Assembly: GCA_905250025.1 (NCBI GenBank)
Contig: CAJNOJ010000198.1
Span: 62,001 to 126,000, forward strand
DNA from: Adineta ricciae
Taxonomy: Eukaryota > Rotifera > Eurotatoria > Adinetida > Adinetidae
Reading direction: 5' to 3'
DNA length: 64,000 nucleotides
Shown piece after piece: positions 33,769 to 47,302 of the stretch (positions are counted from its first letter, which is position 1; every line of letters starts with the position of its first letter). Both the position numbers and the translations under genes were made by a program. The notes below the pieces were generated by a model that did no database searches, was not told the origin of the DNA, and saw only the letters and a program-made list of their open reading frames with translations.

Positions 33769-36700
33769 TTAATTAGGTGATAAGAGAATTTCTTTGCAAT
33801 TTGATGCTAATTGTCGAACAAGATCATTTTCATTTGTTTGACAGTTGGTTAGTGATTGTTCGGTTTGTTTTTTCACATCATCAGAAAGTTTAGACGCGAC
33901 AGCTGTTAAACAATTCTTCAATGCCAGTAAATATGTTTCTCTAGAAATAATAACGAATTAGGGAGAGAGAGGTACAGTCACTGAATTACTTGAAAGATGG
34001 ATCGTCGTTCACTTTCAGTCCATTAAGTAGCTCAACGAAGATCGGATCGATTCGGACATGAATCTGACTGAGTAATCCGAGAGCGTTACCAGCTTTAATA
34101 CGAACTTGACGTGCAGGATCATTGAGACCTTTGAGAAGTGTTGGTTGAAGTTGAGGTAAAAATGGTTTTAATTGAACACCAACCTGCGAAATGTTTCCAT
34201 AGGATCTGTTGAATAAAATAATGAAAAAATGTTTTACTTACCTTTGCCATAAATGTGCTCAAAGTTTCGAGGATAGCCACTTTGATATCGGTACTAAATC
34301 GTTCACCTAAGACACGAATCAATGGGCCTGTGACATTCATAATGGATGATTTCAACGCTTCGGCACTATGAGGAGAAAAAAAAACAATTTTCCGTCTTCG
34401 TTGAGAAAACAAACAAAATCGTATTTTCTGCTGTGTCATTACTCAGATAAATTGATCGCTTCGTTCAAACCATTAGCACCTGATTCACGTAATTCGGGTG
34501 GACCATTAAGAATGCACTCTTTGTATATAGGCAAAATACATCCAATACCCTGAACAAATCAACGGTATAATCTCACTATTCGATTTACGCTTTGAATCGA
34601 ACCTTTTTCGGTATACATAAACCAACGAGTCGACCACGTTCTCGACCACTCGACTGAGCTGTACGTAATGCTTGTCGAACGACTGGTAGACGTTTTTGTA
34701 GTTCTAATGGATCCAAATCCTAAAACCAACATTCTCCAATTCAGTTTCGAAAAGCTCACTGATATCGTACTTTGATGATAACATCCACGCAATCCCATGC
34801 AGTGTTCAATATTTGTTCATTTTCATCATTTAATAAATTAATAGCAATGCGGAGAAGATCATCGATATGCTCTTGGTGTGTACCTTTCGATCCTTTGCAG
34901 AATGATAATAATAAGCTGATAGTCACCAGTCGAACATTTGCTTTGTTCGAGCGTGAAAAATCTTGTAATTCACGAATGATTATGAGGATACCGTCATTGT
35001 CCGAGACCTAAATAGACAATATAATAATATCAATACAAAATGAAGACCTTTATGTCAACAGACCGATGACATTAATTGTTCAGCATAGTAGATATGTTTT
35101 TGCCGGGCATCGGCATCTTTCTCTTCAGCAATGTGTGTGACCACTGCTTGAATAATACGGTTCAAATGGCGTGCTAGACCTTCACCGGCAACTAATGTTA
35201 AACTAGCTAATGCCTTTATATCGACTGGTGGTTGAATAAGATGAGGAACAAGGTACGGTAGAACGACACGTGCTTTTAATTGCATGATACGTTGTAACGC
35301 GTCGAGAGCATAGTCACGTTCAGTCTCTTCAGTCTCTTCATCGTCTGGTGTTTTGGCTGTTGTCGCTGAGGTACCATTTGGTGCAGGATCCTTTTGCATA
35401 ACATTTAATAAATATGGTAGGATTTCATCCAATGCTTGAGTACCAATACTCGAATGAAGATTCTCAAAAGTTTTCGCAGCTGATTGACGAACTTCAAGTA
35501 ATGGATCGAGTAGAGCCCGTCGTACGGTTGGGATAATTGTACTTGAAAAAGCAATGATCTTAAGGAGGAAACGAACATTTGAATAATTAAATGTCAGATA
35601 AAGATAGAGCCTTACGTATTCTCGACTGCACGCTGTCATTATTTCACTGAGACCAATACAAACACCTTGACGTTGGTCACTCTGTGTTGAATCGAGACCT
35701 TTTTCGAGAATGGGAATGATTTCGGGTAAGACCCGTTCGCCTAATTTTCTAACCAAATCGCCCAACGTTCTTGCCGCAATCTAGATCAAACAAAAAAAAC
35801 GAACTATGAGCGAGTCAATTGACTGTCAGTTTTACATACTTGTCTCTTGTCAAAATTGGCACTTGCCAAACAACCCAATAAAAGTGTAAATAATGTGTGT
35901 AGAATTTCTCGTAATGTGCGTGGTGTATTCGATATAATCGTTTTCCATACGTGTAAAGCAGATTGTCGTACTGTGACAGCAATATCGGATCGACCCATAT
36001 AAAGACCTATTGGATTTCATACGTTTTTAAGAGGAAAAATAGATCACTACTTCAGATCTTTACCTGACAATACTCTGTCACGTCGTTCCCGGCTTAACGC
36101 ATGCGTAATAGATTGTAAGCCATATTCTGTACCAAAGTTATCGTCGTCATCGACACTTTCAGTTGTCGCTTTGCCAGTAACACCCGAAACTTTGAATAGA
36201 AGCTCTCCCAATAATAATACTGAACTGTAACGTATACGCCAGTTATCATCGAATAGACCTTGTTCGAGTTCTGGTACGAATAAGGATATAGCTGTTTCGG
36301 CATAACTGTTGATGATACGTTGACCAGCTTTCAATGCAGTATCACGAACGAATTCTGTTTCATCTGCTAAACCCTAAGGAAAAGAAACAAAACAAAACAG
36401 TGTCGTTATTCATTTGAGAATGTTAGAAATTTACTTTTAATATTGGTGGAATAATTTTGCCGACATATGGAACAAAGTTTTCTCCAAAACTTATCGGCAA
36501 ATAGATAAACATCATCATATAACCATCGCGAACATGTGCAGCCAGATCCATTTGCTGCGATCGATCGATGATTTCTTTCATTGATTTTTCAAGACGGTCA
36601 GCGCCGAGACCAAATATAACTTCACTTAAACCTTGAGCAGCACCAGAACGATCAACTGGACTGGATTCCAAAACCAAATGTTCCATAAGCCATGGAACGA

Positions 36701-39700
36701 TTTCTTGAAATGCTTCTTCGCCCATGGCCCGAACCATTGACCCGAGTGCATGTGCTGAAACAGCACGAACTTCTGGAACTGGATCAAGTAAAGATGTTTT
36801 CAAGCCAGGAAGAATATTTGCTAAATACGGTGCTAGATCCTATCAAATAAAATAAGAATGAGTGAATTTAACGTATAAAGATAGTACTTTCGAGTCTGTC
36901 AATGAGTAGATGTTGCCAATAATCTGCGCAGCCATCTTTCTTGTTTCTGTTGAACGATTCTGAAAGGCGCGTTCAACTACGGGTACGATTAACGCAAGTG
37001 AAGGTGCATCAATAAAATGAACGAAACGTGTTTGAATTAATGTTTGAAGTGATGCTTGAGTTTTTTTCGTTGGTTCTTGTAGAGCATCGAGAAGAATAGG
37101 AACGATCGCTAAAAGAACAAAGTAAGAACATCTACCTTAGCTGGTTGCCAAATGATGATGAAATTATACCTTGAATTTCAGGATTCTTGATGACAGAACC
37201 AATTTGTTTCAATGCTTGTGTACCACTCTTTTGTACACGTTGATGAGAATCAGTAAGAACTTCGATTAATTTCGGAACAATACTTGGTAAACAAGTTGAT
37301 AATTGTTTTGGAGCACAATGTGCCATCGCACCTAAACAATATGCATTGATTTTCAAAATGAGTAAATGGAACTAAATATACCAAGCAATTCAACTGCTCC
37401 ACATTTTGTTCGCCATAAATCAGATTCTAAGCCTTTTAACAAGCCTGGCAAAACAATTTTCACACCATGACTGGTCAATTTGCTCATAATTGCTCTTGCA
37501 CAATCTTCTGCCGCTTCACGAACTTTGGCATCATTATCACCAAAACATAAAAGTAAATGTGGTAAGATATTGACGATGTAAACTTCAAACAATCGGCCTA
37601 ACATCGTTGTTAACATTTCCAAACCAAAAAGTGCACCTACAAACAAAAACATGTTTTTAATATTAGCAAAAATAACAAAAAAAGTTTTTCGAGTAAACCT
37701 TCTCGACGCGTGGCATTGGCTTTATCTTGGATAGCATCAGTTAAATCTGTAAGAACATTGTATTGTTTCACAGCAAGAATACCTAAACCTTTAATAAAAC
37801 CAGCTAGACCATAGGCAGCTCCTAAAATCATTGAATAGTAAATCAATGAATAGACCAACTAATGATCGGACCTTTCTTTTCAGCATAATCTTGCGATTGT
37901 AATAAAAGATTCATCAATTGTTGCACATAGGCACCAGCTTCATCTTTGATGGCTGGGACTAGAGGCGGAAGACAGTCTGCAACAGCTGCTTGAACCTAAA
38001 CATAAATATTTTGCACGATCAAACACAATTGAAGATCACTCTTCGAACACTTACTTGTTGAGATGGAGTCTTCAACGTGGATATAAGTTGTCCAAGAATA
38101 TTCTTAACTTTTGTACTATCTTTATCCATGTCTTTTGCTAATTTACCCATAAGAATAACGACACTCTGTCGAACTGAATCGTAATCCGCTGTTTTAGGTG
38201 CTTCTTTCAGAAAATCTTCCATAATTTGCAATAGCATGGTTAAATTTTCCTAGAATATTCCATTTCTAAAATCATTGAAAACAACGAATAAGATATACAT
38301 ACTCGTCCATGAATATCAATAGTTGTCGTGGCAGCTCGAAGCATTTCACTTCGAATATCGGCGTTTCGATCATTCAATGCAATTTGAACATAAAATTTGA
38401 ATAACTCCTCAATATTATCTCCCACAAGAGCTGCCATATGGAAAAGACATGCGGCCACACCGGCACGTGGTTCCCACGTATCGATTGGTTTAGCTTCAAG
38501 TTGTCGTCCATACTGATCGAATGCTGGTAATGGTAGCTACATTCATACAAGACACTTATATACAAGATCATCTATTCAATGTTTGTAACGAACTTTATTA
38601 TTTTTGGTGTAAATTTCGAAGAGATCATTGAGAATGAACGGAACTAATTGGCGGTGTGTCGTTTCTAATAGTTTAGGTAGAGCACACGTTGCTGGTTCAC
38701 GAACTGCCGGATCTGGGTGGACAATATCTTTGAGAAAATCTTTGACATCTTCAGCCTTGACCGATAATTTCGCTTGGGGCCATAATCTATAAAACGAGCA
38801 ATGTTCTTATTAGATAAAACGGTTGTTTTATTTCTAATTGTACTCTATCGCAATATTTTTCACTCGTTCTTCGGAATCTTCACAAGCAATTAATAGTCGT
38901 CGTGCAATATCAGCTTGAAGTGATGGATGTGCAGAACGTAATTGGGTGACCAATTTTTTCAATGACTATTCAGAAATATATGAACGACATGAGTGACACT
39001 TTTATGAGAAAGTAACTTACTAGAATGCAACTTTCTCGTACACTTGGAATTGACGATCGAAGATTATCAAGTAAAACTTGAATATCATCATCACTTTCAT
39101 AAGTGCAACACAATTCACACAATTTTTCAAGTAATTCAGTTGCATCGTTCTAAATATCAATCAAATAATACCATGATTATCCAAAGCATTCACTTACTTG
39201 AACTTGAACAGATTTTGATATAGCATTGATGTCGAGAAATAAACGAATGAGATCGCGACGTGGCAATAACGACGGATGATTCTAAGCATGAATAGACAAA
39301 TTCGAGAACTTATCCATCGCTATGCACTCACGTCGATGTCAGTGGTTGAAACGATAGAGAAGTATTCTCGACAAATGTTAAGTATCGATGTAACCCATTC
39401 ATCTTTGCATTTCGGATGTGTGACGACGTTCTACGTGATATAAAATGGGAGAAAATCAATTAACAAATTTTCGGTAACAAACTTTAAATAAAGGCAAACA
39501 ATAATCCAGCCGAGCAATCGACAATTGATTACATAGTTTCGCTTGTTGAGTATTTTCCAATAAACGTTGTAACAAACGTTCGATCCCTACTGTGAGATCT
39601 TCCTGCAACCATCGTTTTTCCACTTGTTGGCTAGCTTTCGATGAACTGCAATTCAATCGAATAGCTAAATTAGCAATGGCATAACCGAATGTATCTTTGT

Positions 39701-42700
39701 CGTTCATGAAAACAATCGGGACGAGAGTGATATAGACATCTTTGGCATAATTGAATGCCAATGGTGACTGTAAAACTGGCCAAATATGAACGACGAATTC
39801 GCCAAGATGAGGAATGAATTGTTCTTGAGTACTTTCAACAATCGTTGTAAGCAATTCGAAAACATTCTTCGCGTCTTCATCAATCTGATAACAGATGAAA
39901 ACATGTTCGAGACTAGACAAGACGGATAAAATGAAGTCTTACTTTCTTGGTATTTTCTCGAATAGTTTGTTCGAGATCGAGTTGTTGTTGAAGCATTTCT
40001 TGTTGTTTTTTCGTTAATTGAGGTGTATCAGTCTTATTCTGTTTGGCTGCCAATTCCTTTTCTAATTCTCTTGCTGCCATTTGTTCTTTATAAGAATAGT
40101 TTTTGCTTTCTCGTTTAATATTTCCGGTATCTTTCGTTTCGTGTTTTAATATACTAAACAATTCATTCGACTATGAAGATCAACACAAGAATAATTCGAT
40201 ACATACGTTTCCATGACGCTCTTATCATACAGTTGTCCTGTTGGTGTTTTCATGATTTCATACGATTTTTGGTTGACTGTCAGATAACGATCAGTTTCAA
40301 GACGTTGATAAGCGAGTTGAAGGAATGGTTTTAGGAAAAGATTAGGTTTGAGTGCACATAGCAAACCGATGGCCGATATTTGACCCTGAAATAGAAGATT
40401 TTAACAACTAAAACCCAAGCAAAAGATAATGCTTTACCTTTTGTAGTCGTTGATTTGACGTACAGGTTTGTATCAATGCATCAGCATGATTTTGTAAAAA
40501 GTTCTGAATGTCTTTTGGTTGTTTATCAAAGATTAAATAGAGAAACTTCAGCCACAGTTTATTGTCCGTAGACAGAAGTTGAGCGCTGAGACAACAAATG
40601 AGTAATGTGCGAACACAGAGTATAAACTTCAGTTGTTCATCTTGCATTTTCATCGATTTTGCTAAGCACAGGACTGTTTCTTCAAAACCTTTCGATACAG
40701 CTGTTAATTTCGTCTGTTGGCTCGTTTCGTCACTAGTTGTCGTTGTTTCATTCTAAATAGAAGGCAATTATTTCATTTACGATTCTTTCTAAACTAAAAA
40801 CTGATTTACTGATGCTTGAAAACGATCAAGATATGAATCCAATCCATTCAGCAGGGCTAGACTGATATCAGTTTCGCTAGAACGCAAGTTATTGACCAGC
40901 CGACGAATGATATCATAGGCGAATTTTCGTACTTCATAAGATGAATGTAAAATGATGTAAATAAATGTTCGAGTGTACGGCCTAAACATTTTATGACTTG
41001 GTAAGAAGGTGAACAGAGCAATTTAGCAAATGATACCCCATATCTTGTATATGTAATGTTCCATGAAGCTGTTCATAGAATTGAAAGTACGCACGAGCAC
41101 CTGAAAATCGTCGATGAGTTCGTTTTCATGATCAATCAAATTGAAGATACTGACCAGCTGCATTGATTTCTCGTTGAAATTTGTCCGTTGTAAAAATTTG
41201 TCGTTTACTATCATTCAATGTTGACCAAAACGATGTTAATTTATTATCTAATAAATCAAATGGTTATATTAAACATCTTGATTCAATGTTGTTCTCGTAC
41301 CATATGACGAATTCATTTGAGCAATATTCACCATAAGTAATGCTGCTAACAAAGCTTCTTGAAGACAAATAATCAATGTTGGTTGATTAAGACCGCGCTC
41401 GTACGATGCCATCAATGTTGAATGTAATGGGATTAACGATGCTAGTGTATCTTCTAGAACATAACAAACTCTCAGCTCGTTGAAGTAGTCGTAACGTAAA
41501 TCATACCTTTGTATGCTACTAGCATACATTGAAGATATGCGGTTCGTGTAATCGCTGTGCTCGTCTTTTGTTCGAGTCCTTTCTATAAAATGAACAAGTT
41601 AACATTAGTAGAACTTTTTCGATGATGAAACTAATTACTTTAAAGAAGTCTGTCAAAGCTTGATTAACAGTTGTTAATCTCGAACACCACTGTGTCATTT
41701 GTTGTAACATATGACAAATAAGACCTTCGTGTACCTCTTGCTGAATCATTGGATAGAAATACTTTTCAATTAATTTCAAAATCTCTTCCTGCGAAATATT
41801 GGTACTCGGTGATCGGCTCAGTGCACCGATTGCATTGAGAACATTTTCACGTTGACTTATCACCGTAAGTTTATTCACAGATGAATCCGTTCCTAATTGA
41901 AAACAAGTATTGATAAGCAAAAATGACGAAATATCGACAAACCATTGAGGATATTGAAAAGATAGTATACCATATTGAGCGTTGTTTCACCGTTGACAGT
42001 TTGCCGTCCAAGAGTTCGAAATGAAGCTAATGCAGATGCCTCTAAACTTTCAGCTTTCGATACCAACGGTGCTAATAAACATACAAGTAAGAGTGAAATA
42101 AAAGAACAAAAGCTGTTCTTACAAGCTAAAAGTTTAGCGAGTTCCATTGCCGTATAGCTCAAATCAAACTGTAAGTTACTAAGTAACATTGGCACAGCTA
42201 CGAAAACGCAACAAGTAGTACGAAGATTGAATTGATGAAAACGAGTTTACCTTCGATGATGATTTCAGGGTTGCGAAGAAGTGATCGATTCAAAACTGGA
42301 TAGACAGTTGTCTTGAATGTTTCGATGTCGATGGAGCTAATAATTTCCTGGCAAGGTTTCAGTGCTGCATTATACGGTTTTGTCCGTGTACCAAGAATGA
42401 GTTTCGTATAGGATTCAATACCAATCGTCTAGAGAAGAATATGTACTGATCGTTCAAAACAATCGACTTGATTTACCTTGACTTGCTCGTATAGAGTTGG
42501 TTCACTTGTTTTAAATCGATACAACAGTGCGCTGATCAAACCCAGATGAGCTAGATCAAGTTCAGTGATCGATTTCAATTGTGTGACCCAACGTTCGGGT
42601 AATGTTGGAACCTAACATACGTAAACGTGTATATATCTTCAACTTCATTTGTTAGGTGTATTACTGATACCTGTTGAAATAAATATTTCAGACGTTTATC

Positions 42701-43344
42701 AGTCAAGTTCATTGCTGTTGAAAACGATGAATCAGCTAATAAAGTTGAAGTAAATCTTGAAAAGATTAATAACTTACAAAAAAAAGATAAAATTCATTAT
42801 TTACGAGAATATTCTGACAATCTTACTATTAATTGATCTGTTTCTTCATCGATTGTTAATCCTTTAATTGCGATTGTAATTCTTGACATGTATAGAAATC
42901 CGTAATCAGCTTGTACCCGTGCATTTCGACTAGAACAATCCTATGTGATTAGTTTTTCTCTAAAGAAAAACCGCGACATACTGAGAATGCACTTTGCAGA
43001 TTGTTCGAGATTGTGCATCAAATGCATTGACAATCAATTTGATTATTCTTTCTTTGTATTTTACGATAACTTCATCCAAAAGTTGACCAAGAAGAACGCG
43101 TGATTTGGTCGTTGTATACAACGGAATCAATTGACCAATTGTATGCGCTAAGATCTTTAACGCCGGATCGGGAAGATCTTTGTTTAATTTGAGAATAGAA
43201 GCGAATTTCATTTGAGTGGTTCAATCACGACTTACCATCCATTTGATTGGTTTTCATGCTTTCGATGAGATCACTAATGACATTTGAACGTACTTTGGGC
43301 GAAGAATTGCAGCTGTACCGAACAAAACTTTTTAATGATTCCAT
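33769..43344 (-). CDS. GCN1: GCN1, eIF2-alpha kinase activator
   Basis: Giant HEAT-repeat protein that binds ribosomes, senses stalled or collided ones, and passes the signal to the kinase GCN2. The coding exons run from the ATG at 43344 to the stop at 33769, with several dozen introns of about 50-60 bp. I estimate about 2,400 aa. Family blocks in order include [132 protein letters not shown] and [14 protein letters not shown]. The EF3-like central region lies near 35-37.5 kb of the window. The GCN2-binding region should map to about 34-35 kb. The protein ends within the last HEAT units, earlier than human GCN1 by roughly 150 residues. ERLEC1 lies 147 bp upstream on the same strand. Confidence 0.93.
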
Positions 43345-43491
43345 ATCTGTTTTCTTCTCTGTTTATTTTATCTAGAAATACAATCAATAGTTGTTTAAAA
43401 CTCACATTTTGGAAAAGAAAAACAATAAATAGACGCGATATACATTCTCGAATTTGAAAGAGAAACATGAACAAAACAAGGAAGGAAAGTT

Positions 43492-45710
43492 TTATTGCTC
43501 CGGTTGTTGTTGCTGTTGTTGTTGAAAACGTTTAATCAATTTTTCGCGATCAGGTATACCGTATTCATCTGTATAATCAATTAAATTACAAAATAATGAT
43601 GATTCAACCTAGTATGCATCAAATAAAAGTGTAAAATTGATTCAACAATTAGCAAATACATACTCCCATCACATAAGAACATGTTTCCGGTTCAACTAGA
43701 TACATAGATGTTGCATGAGATTTATCCATATGTTTAGCACAACTATTTAAAACAAAAAGAGTTATTTGTTCCTTTTGTTGAGTGTGTTTCTTTACCGTAA
43801 TTTAACTTCAACAACACGTCGAGTCTTAGTTAAGTCACATGTATCACCATCGGTATAATATAGTGAAACAAATCTAAATGATTTCAAATAGTAGACAATT
43901 ACACCAGATGAGGATAAGGTTACTGTCGGTCTCGAATATTTCCTGCAAGTCTTTTCTTTGGGTTTTTATTTAACCATTCTATGTGTTTCTGCCGATTCCA
44001 TGTACCAAGTAAAATCGATGTACGATGTTGTCCTTCTTCCTAGAAAAACATAAAATTTCGTATTTCAGATCAAAATTTCGAAATTTCTTACGTGAAATTG
44101 TATCACATGTTTACCATAGCAGATTTCATAGCGCCACCAACCGGTGCCACCGGGCAAACATTCCCGGCCAGATAAAAAACCTTCAAGAAATTCACGATCA
44201 ACATCACTGCCTAGATTTCCCATTGGTGCTTGTTGCTGCTGTGCCGGTGTTTGTCGGACAGGTTGTTCGTTTGGCGCGACAAAATGTTCAGTCGAACTTA
44301 TTTGAGCAGCTTTATTTGTTAATTCACGCGCGACTGCTTCGGTCGGTTCATCGAGATCGCCATCGTTCGCATATTGATATGCAATGATGAATGTTGTTCC
44401 ATCCGCGCTTGTCATCTAGGTATAAATATGTCATGGGTTGTTATTGCGCAATCGAGAATTGCACAATCATATTTATTTACCGTGAATTGTGTACGACCGC
44501 CTTTTTTCAATGACATTTGTCGTTCGTCCTCAAGATTTTTCAAACTTCGAGGCTTTTGACGAGCATTCTCTTTGGCATAGCAGTTGATATTGTATCGATT
44601 GGCTTCCGTAGGACTAAAATGATAACGAAAAAGAAAGCAATAATCAAATATTGTTTTTCATACAATGATACTACCTGAACGCTGGTAATTTACAGAGCCA
44701 TCGTGATGCGACCGTCATTTCATAGTAGCATGTCGAGATTTCTTCGAAATTCAATATAACATCATTACCTCGTTCATCACACACTTAAAAAAAAAGCAAA
44801 CATAAACTGTTTCATTCTCTGAACTTCTTCATAAGCGTTCAACTCACCATAGTATATGACAGTTTCGCGTGGTTGATTTGATTTAATATCACACGGTGTG
44901 CCATCTGTATATCGAACAGCTAATGATGGCGTTTTCTTATTATCAATATTCTTATACTGTATCTAAATAAAGTTGTTATACATTTTCCTCGATATCATCT
45001 GGCCCTTGTTTTAAATATCCTACTTGTAATACTTGTCTTCCATCTGAATCAGTGATTATATCCTGATTGTCCGAATGATAATATCCTAGGTAATATTCTA
45101 ACAAAATCGATTTCTAAAATGAAAAAGAGAAACAGGTCAATTTTAACAAAATAGGATTTTTCTCTTACTTTTCCAGCTACTTTTGTATCGTGATATTGTC
45201 GGATATGAACACCATGGCATAGCTCATAAGTCCAATATGGGTCTAACTAGAATTATTTCATCGAACAAATTCAATGAAAATACATGAAGAAAGAGAGAGA
45301 GACAAATTGCCCTTACTCGATATGCGCATAACTTCTTTGCATGTAAACTTTGTAATAAAGCCACGACTTCTGAGAATGCAATGGTTTCAGTAGATGTCTA
45401 TTGAAAGTGAACTTTAAAATTATGGAGAGATGTGTTCATAAAACTTTACTTGAACAATTGTTTCAGTCTTTGGCAAAACACATAGATAATTCTCTTTTCG
45501 TTTAGACGTAAATGTGTAGCTGTGATCCACTTCAATCGGCTTGAAAATAAGCATAAAAATTGAGATATTTCATACGATTTTGAAAGAATCTCTTCTTACC
45601 GATGTCACTTCCGGCAGCCATTTAATATCGTATAAAATATCATCTTCTAAGATGGTATTTGTTAGCGGAATCAGAAGAGCGAGCAAAGACGCTAATTGGA
45701 AGAGCCACAT
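43492..45710 (-). CDS. ERLEC1: endoplasmic reticulum lectin 1 (XTP3-B), two MRH domains
   Basis: ER-lumenal lectin that delivers misfolded glycoproteins to the HRD1 degradation complex. Thirteen exons (45710-45600, 45539-45450, 45397-45317, 45246-45169, 45113-45024, 44962-44848, 44783-44675, 44613-44481, 44415-44092, 44039-43924, 43873-43796, 43742-43664, 43608-43492) give about 506 aa, close to the human protein. A signal peptide (MWLFQLASLLALLIPLT) precedes two mannose-6-phosphate-receptor-homology domains. The first starts at DPYWTYELCHGVHIRQYH, with VRYTDGTPCD later. The second starts at GGTGWWRYEICYGKHVIQFH, with LYYTDGDTCDLT and LEPETCSYVMGVES later. Cysteines expected for the MRH disulfides are present. 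A Gln-rich linker and a Gln-rich C-terminal end (RFQQQQQQQPEQ) are species-specific additions. No KDEL-type retrieval signal is present. Confidence 0.93.
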
Positions 45711-45921
45711 AGATATTTATCTATTGGTGTCGAAATAAATAAAAAAGCGATTTAGTAAATTTCTTAATACATTCATACATTTTTGTAAGCCAGTTATTGG
45801 TTCGAACTGAGAGCCAATAAGATGAATTGTGCGACATCTGCTCGATTCCTCTACTCGATTGTTATAGAAACGAGAAATTTTTTCGAATACCAAAGAATGA
45901 GTAGTTAGAAATTAATTTGAA
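45711..45921. promoter_or_regulatory. bidirectional promoter interval
   Basis: The ERLEC1 and nicolin-1 start codons are head to head across 211 bp, so both promoters lie here. Two CCAAT-like pentamers (ATTGG and CCAAT) face each other near 45795-45816, an arrangement seen in bidirectional promoters. The reading as promoter elements is inference. Confidence 0.45.
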
Positions 45922-46968
45922 ATGACAACAGAACTCAATTTCAAAGAACAAGCACTTCTGCAAATACAAGATCGGCCAAATGCACCGTTTCATTCAGGAT
46001 GCAAAATGTTTACGTGGACTTGTAATGAAAGTCCGATTAAAGTTGGAGCAATTTTGTCTTATGTTAAAGAAAATTCTCATTATCATCTTTGAAATAGAAC
46101 TTTACATCCATTGAATTCGTTAATGAATACACTGCTTTCTTGTCAATCAAAATCAAACAGCATTCGGAAGGTAAGTTAATTGAATATTTAAGTATTTGAA
46201 GCCGAATCTTCAATAGACTTTAATCCGAGTAAAATAATATCGAACCATTTAGATGAATGGCATGTCCTTTTGAATCGATATCAGCTAATGGAATCATGCC
46301 ATGGCGAAATCAGCAGTAATAAACATATGATTCTTGATCAAAAACAGGTATTGATTACGACATGTTTCGCTATAAATGGAAGTTTTTCTCATACATTGCA
46401 GTTTACTTTTATGCCACGTGCTATATACCAAATTCGTTTCTTTCTTCAACAACCATCACCCATCTGGAAAGAGTTTTCAATTGTGAATGTTCAAATTCAT
46501 AGTCAGTCAAGTCTATCGAAAGATGTAAGCAGACAAGAAGTCAAAGCTAATTTGTTACATCCTTATTGACACGATTGTGGATAGATCAAGAGGATAACCT
46601 TTGATTGATTTATCTTTCTAGCGCAAACCATCAATTGAGCGTTTACTTGCTAGTACCTTGATCAATGATGATCAAATGACAGAGACGACATTTATCGTAA
46701 GTAATCTCAATGTTATGCTGCTCCGAATAGGAACTGTCAGTTTTTTTTCTGTTCTTTTTCTTTGTAGAAAATACCACTGATCACTGAACTCTCGCAACAT
46801 CTTCAAGCAATGTGGACAATCTGTGCTAAAATGCATCAGTCGGATTATGGTTCCGATCATGTCAAACGCTTCGATGTATGTATTCGAAAGAAAAAGAAAT
46901 TCTATTTTCATCGCTATTCCATTTAGATCGATGGTTCATACGATGTGCAAATACTTTCTTCTACATAA
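45922..46968 (+). CDS. NICN1: nicolin-1, tubulin polyglutamylase complex subunit
   Basis: Non-catalytic subunit of the neuronal and ciliary tubulin polyglutamylase complex. Seven exons (45922-46041, 46098-46170, 46217-46347, 46402-46524, 46622-46696, 46768-46875, 46927-46968) give about 223 aa, against 213 in human. Matching blocks are FVNEYTAFLSIKIKQHSE (human FKNYYTAFLSIRVRQYT), IRFFLQQPSPIWKEFSI (human LRLILRQPSPLWLSFTV) and the C-terminal KRFDIDGSYDVQILS (human GRFDVDGCYDLNLLS). The third intron is 54 bp, in frame and stop-free, so its retention would add 18 residues. A poly(A) signal AATAAA lies just after the stop. The head-to-head neighbour is ERLEC1. Confidence 0.9.
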
Positions 46969-47302
46969 ATTAGCTTAAATAAAACTCTCTATTACCATCA
47001 ATTATCACACATCTCTTTTTTCTCTCGACATCAAGGTTTAATCAATATATCCATACTCTGCGCTCTTTCACTCTCTTTCTCTTTCGTTTGATTCGCTCAT
47101 GCCGTGTGCATACATCTATAAATAACGTCGAACAATATCGATTTCTTTTGATAGGATTACATAAACTTCCTCTTTCTTGTTTAGTCATTCTATCTAGTTC
47201 AGGTGCCTTTATTGATCATCGTTCTGACATCGATCTAATATGTGAGAAAGAAAAACGAGCGAGCGAGCGAGCAAGATATCAGTCGTCTATTTATCACCAG
47301 AT
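46969..47302. other. intergenic interval
   Basis: These 334 bp lie between the nicolin-1 stop and the first coding exon of the synaptopodin-like gene, same strand. The DNA is pyrimidine-rich (CTCTTTCTCT-like). No coding exon is visible. Confidence 0.45.
46978..46983 (+). terminator. polyadenylation signal AATAAA
   Basis: AATAAA starts 10 bp after the nicolin-1 stop codon. A second UTR signal is not obvious, so the 3' UTR may be very short. Confidence 0.5.
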
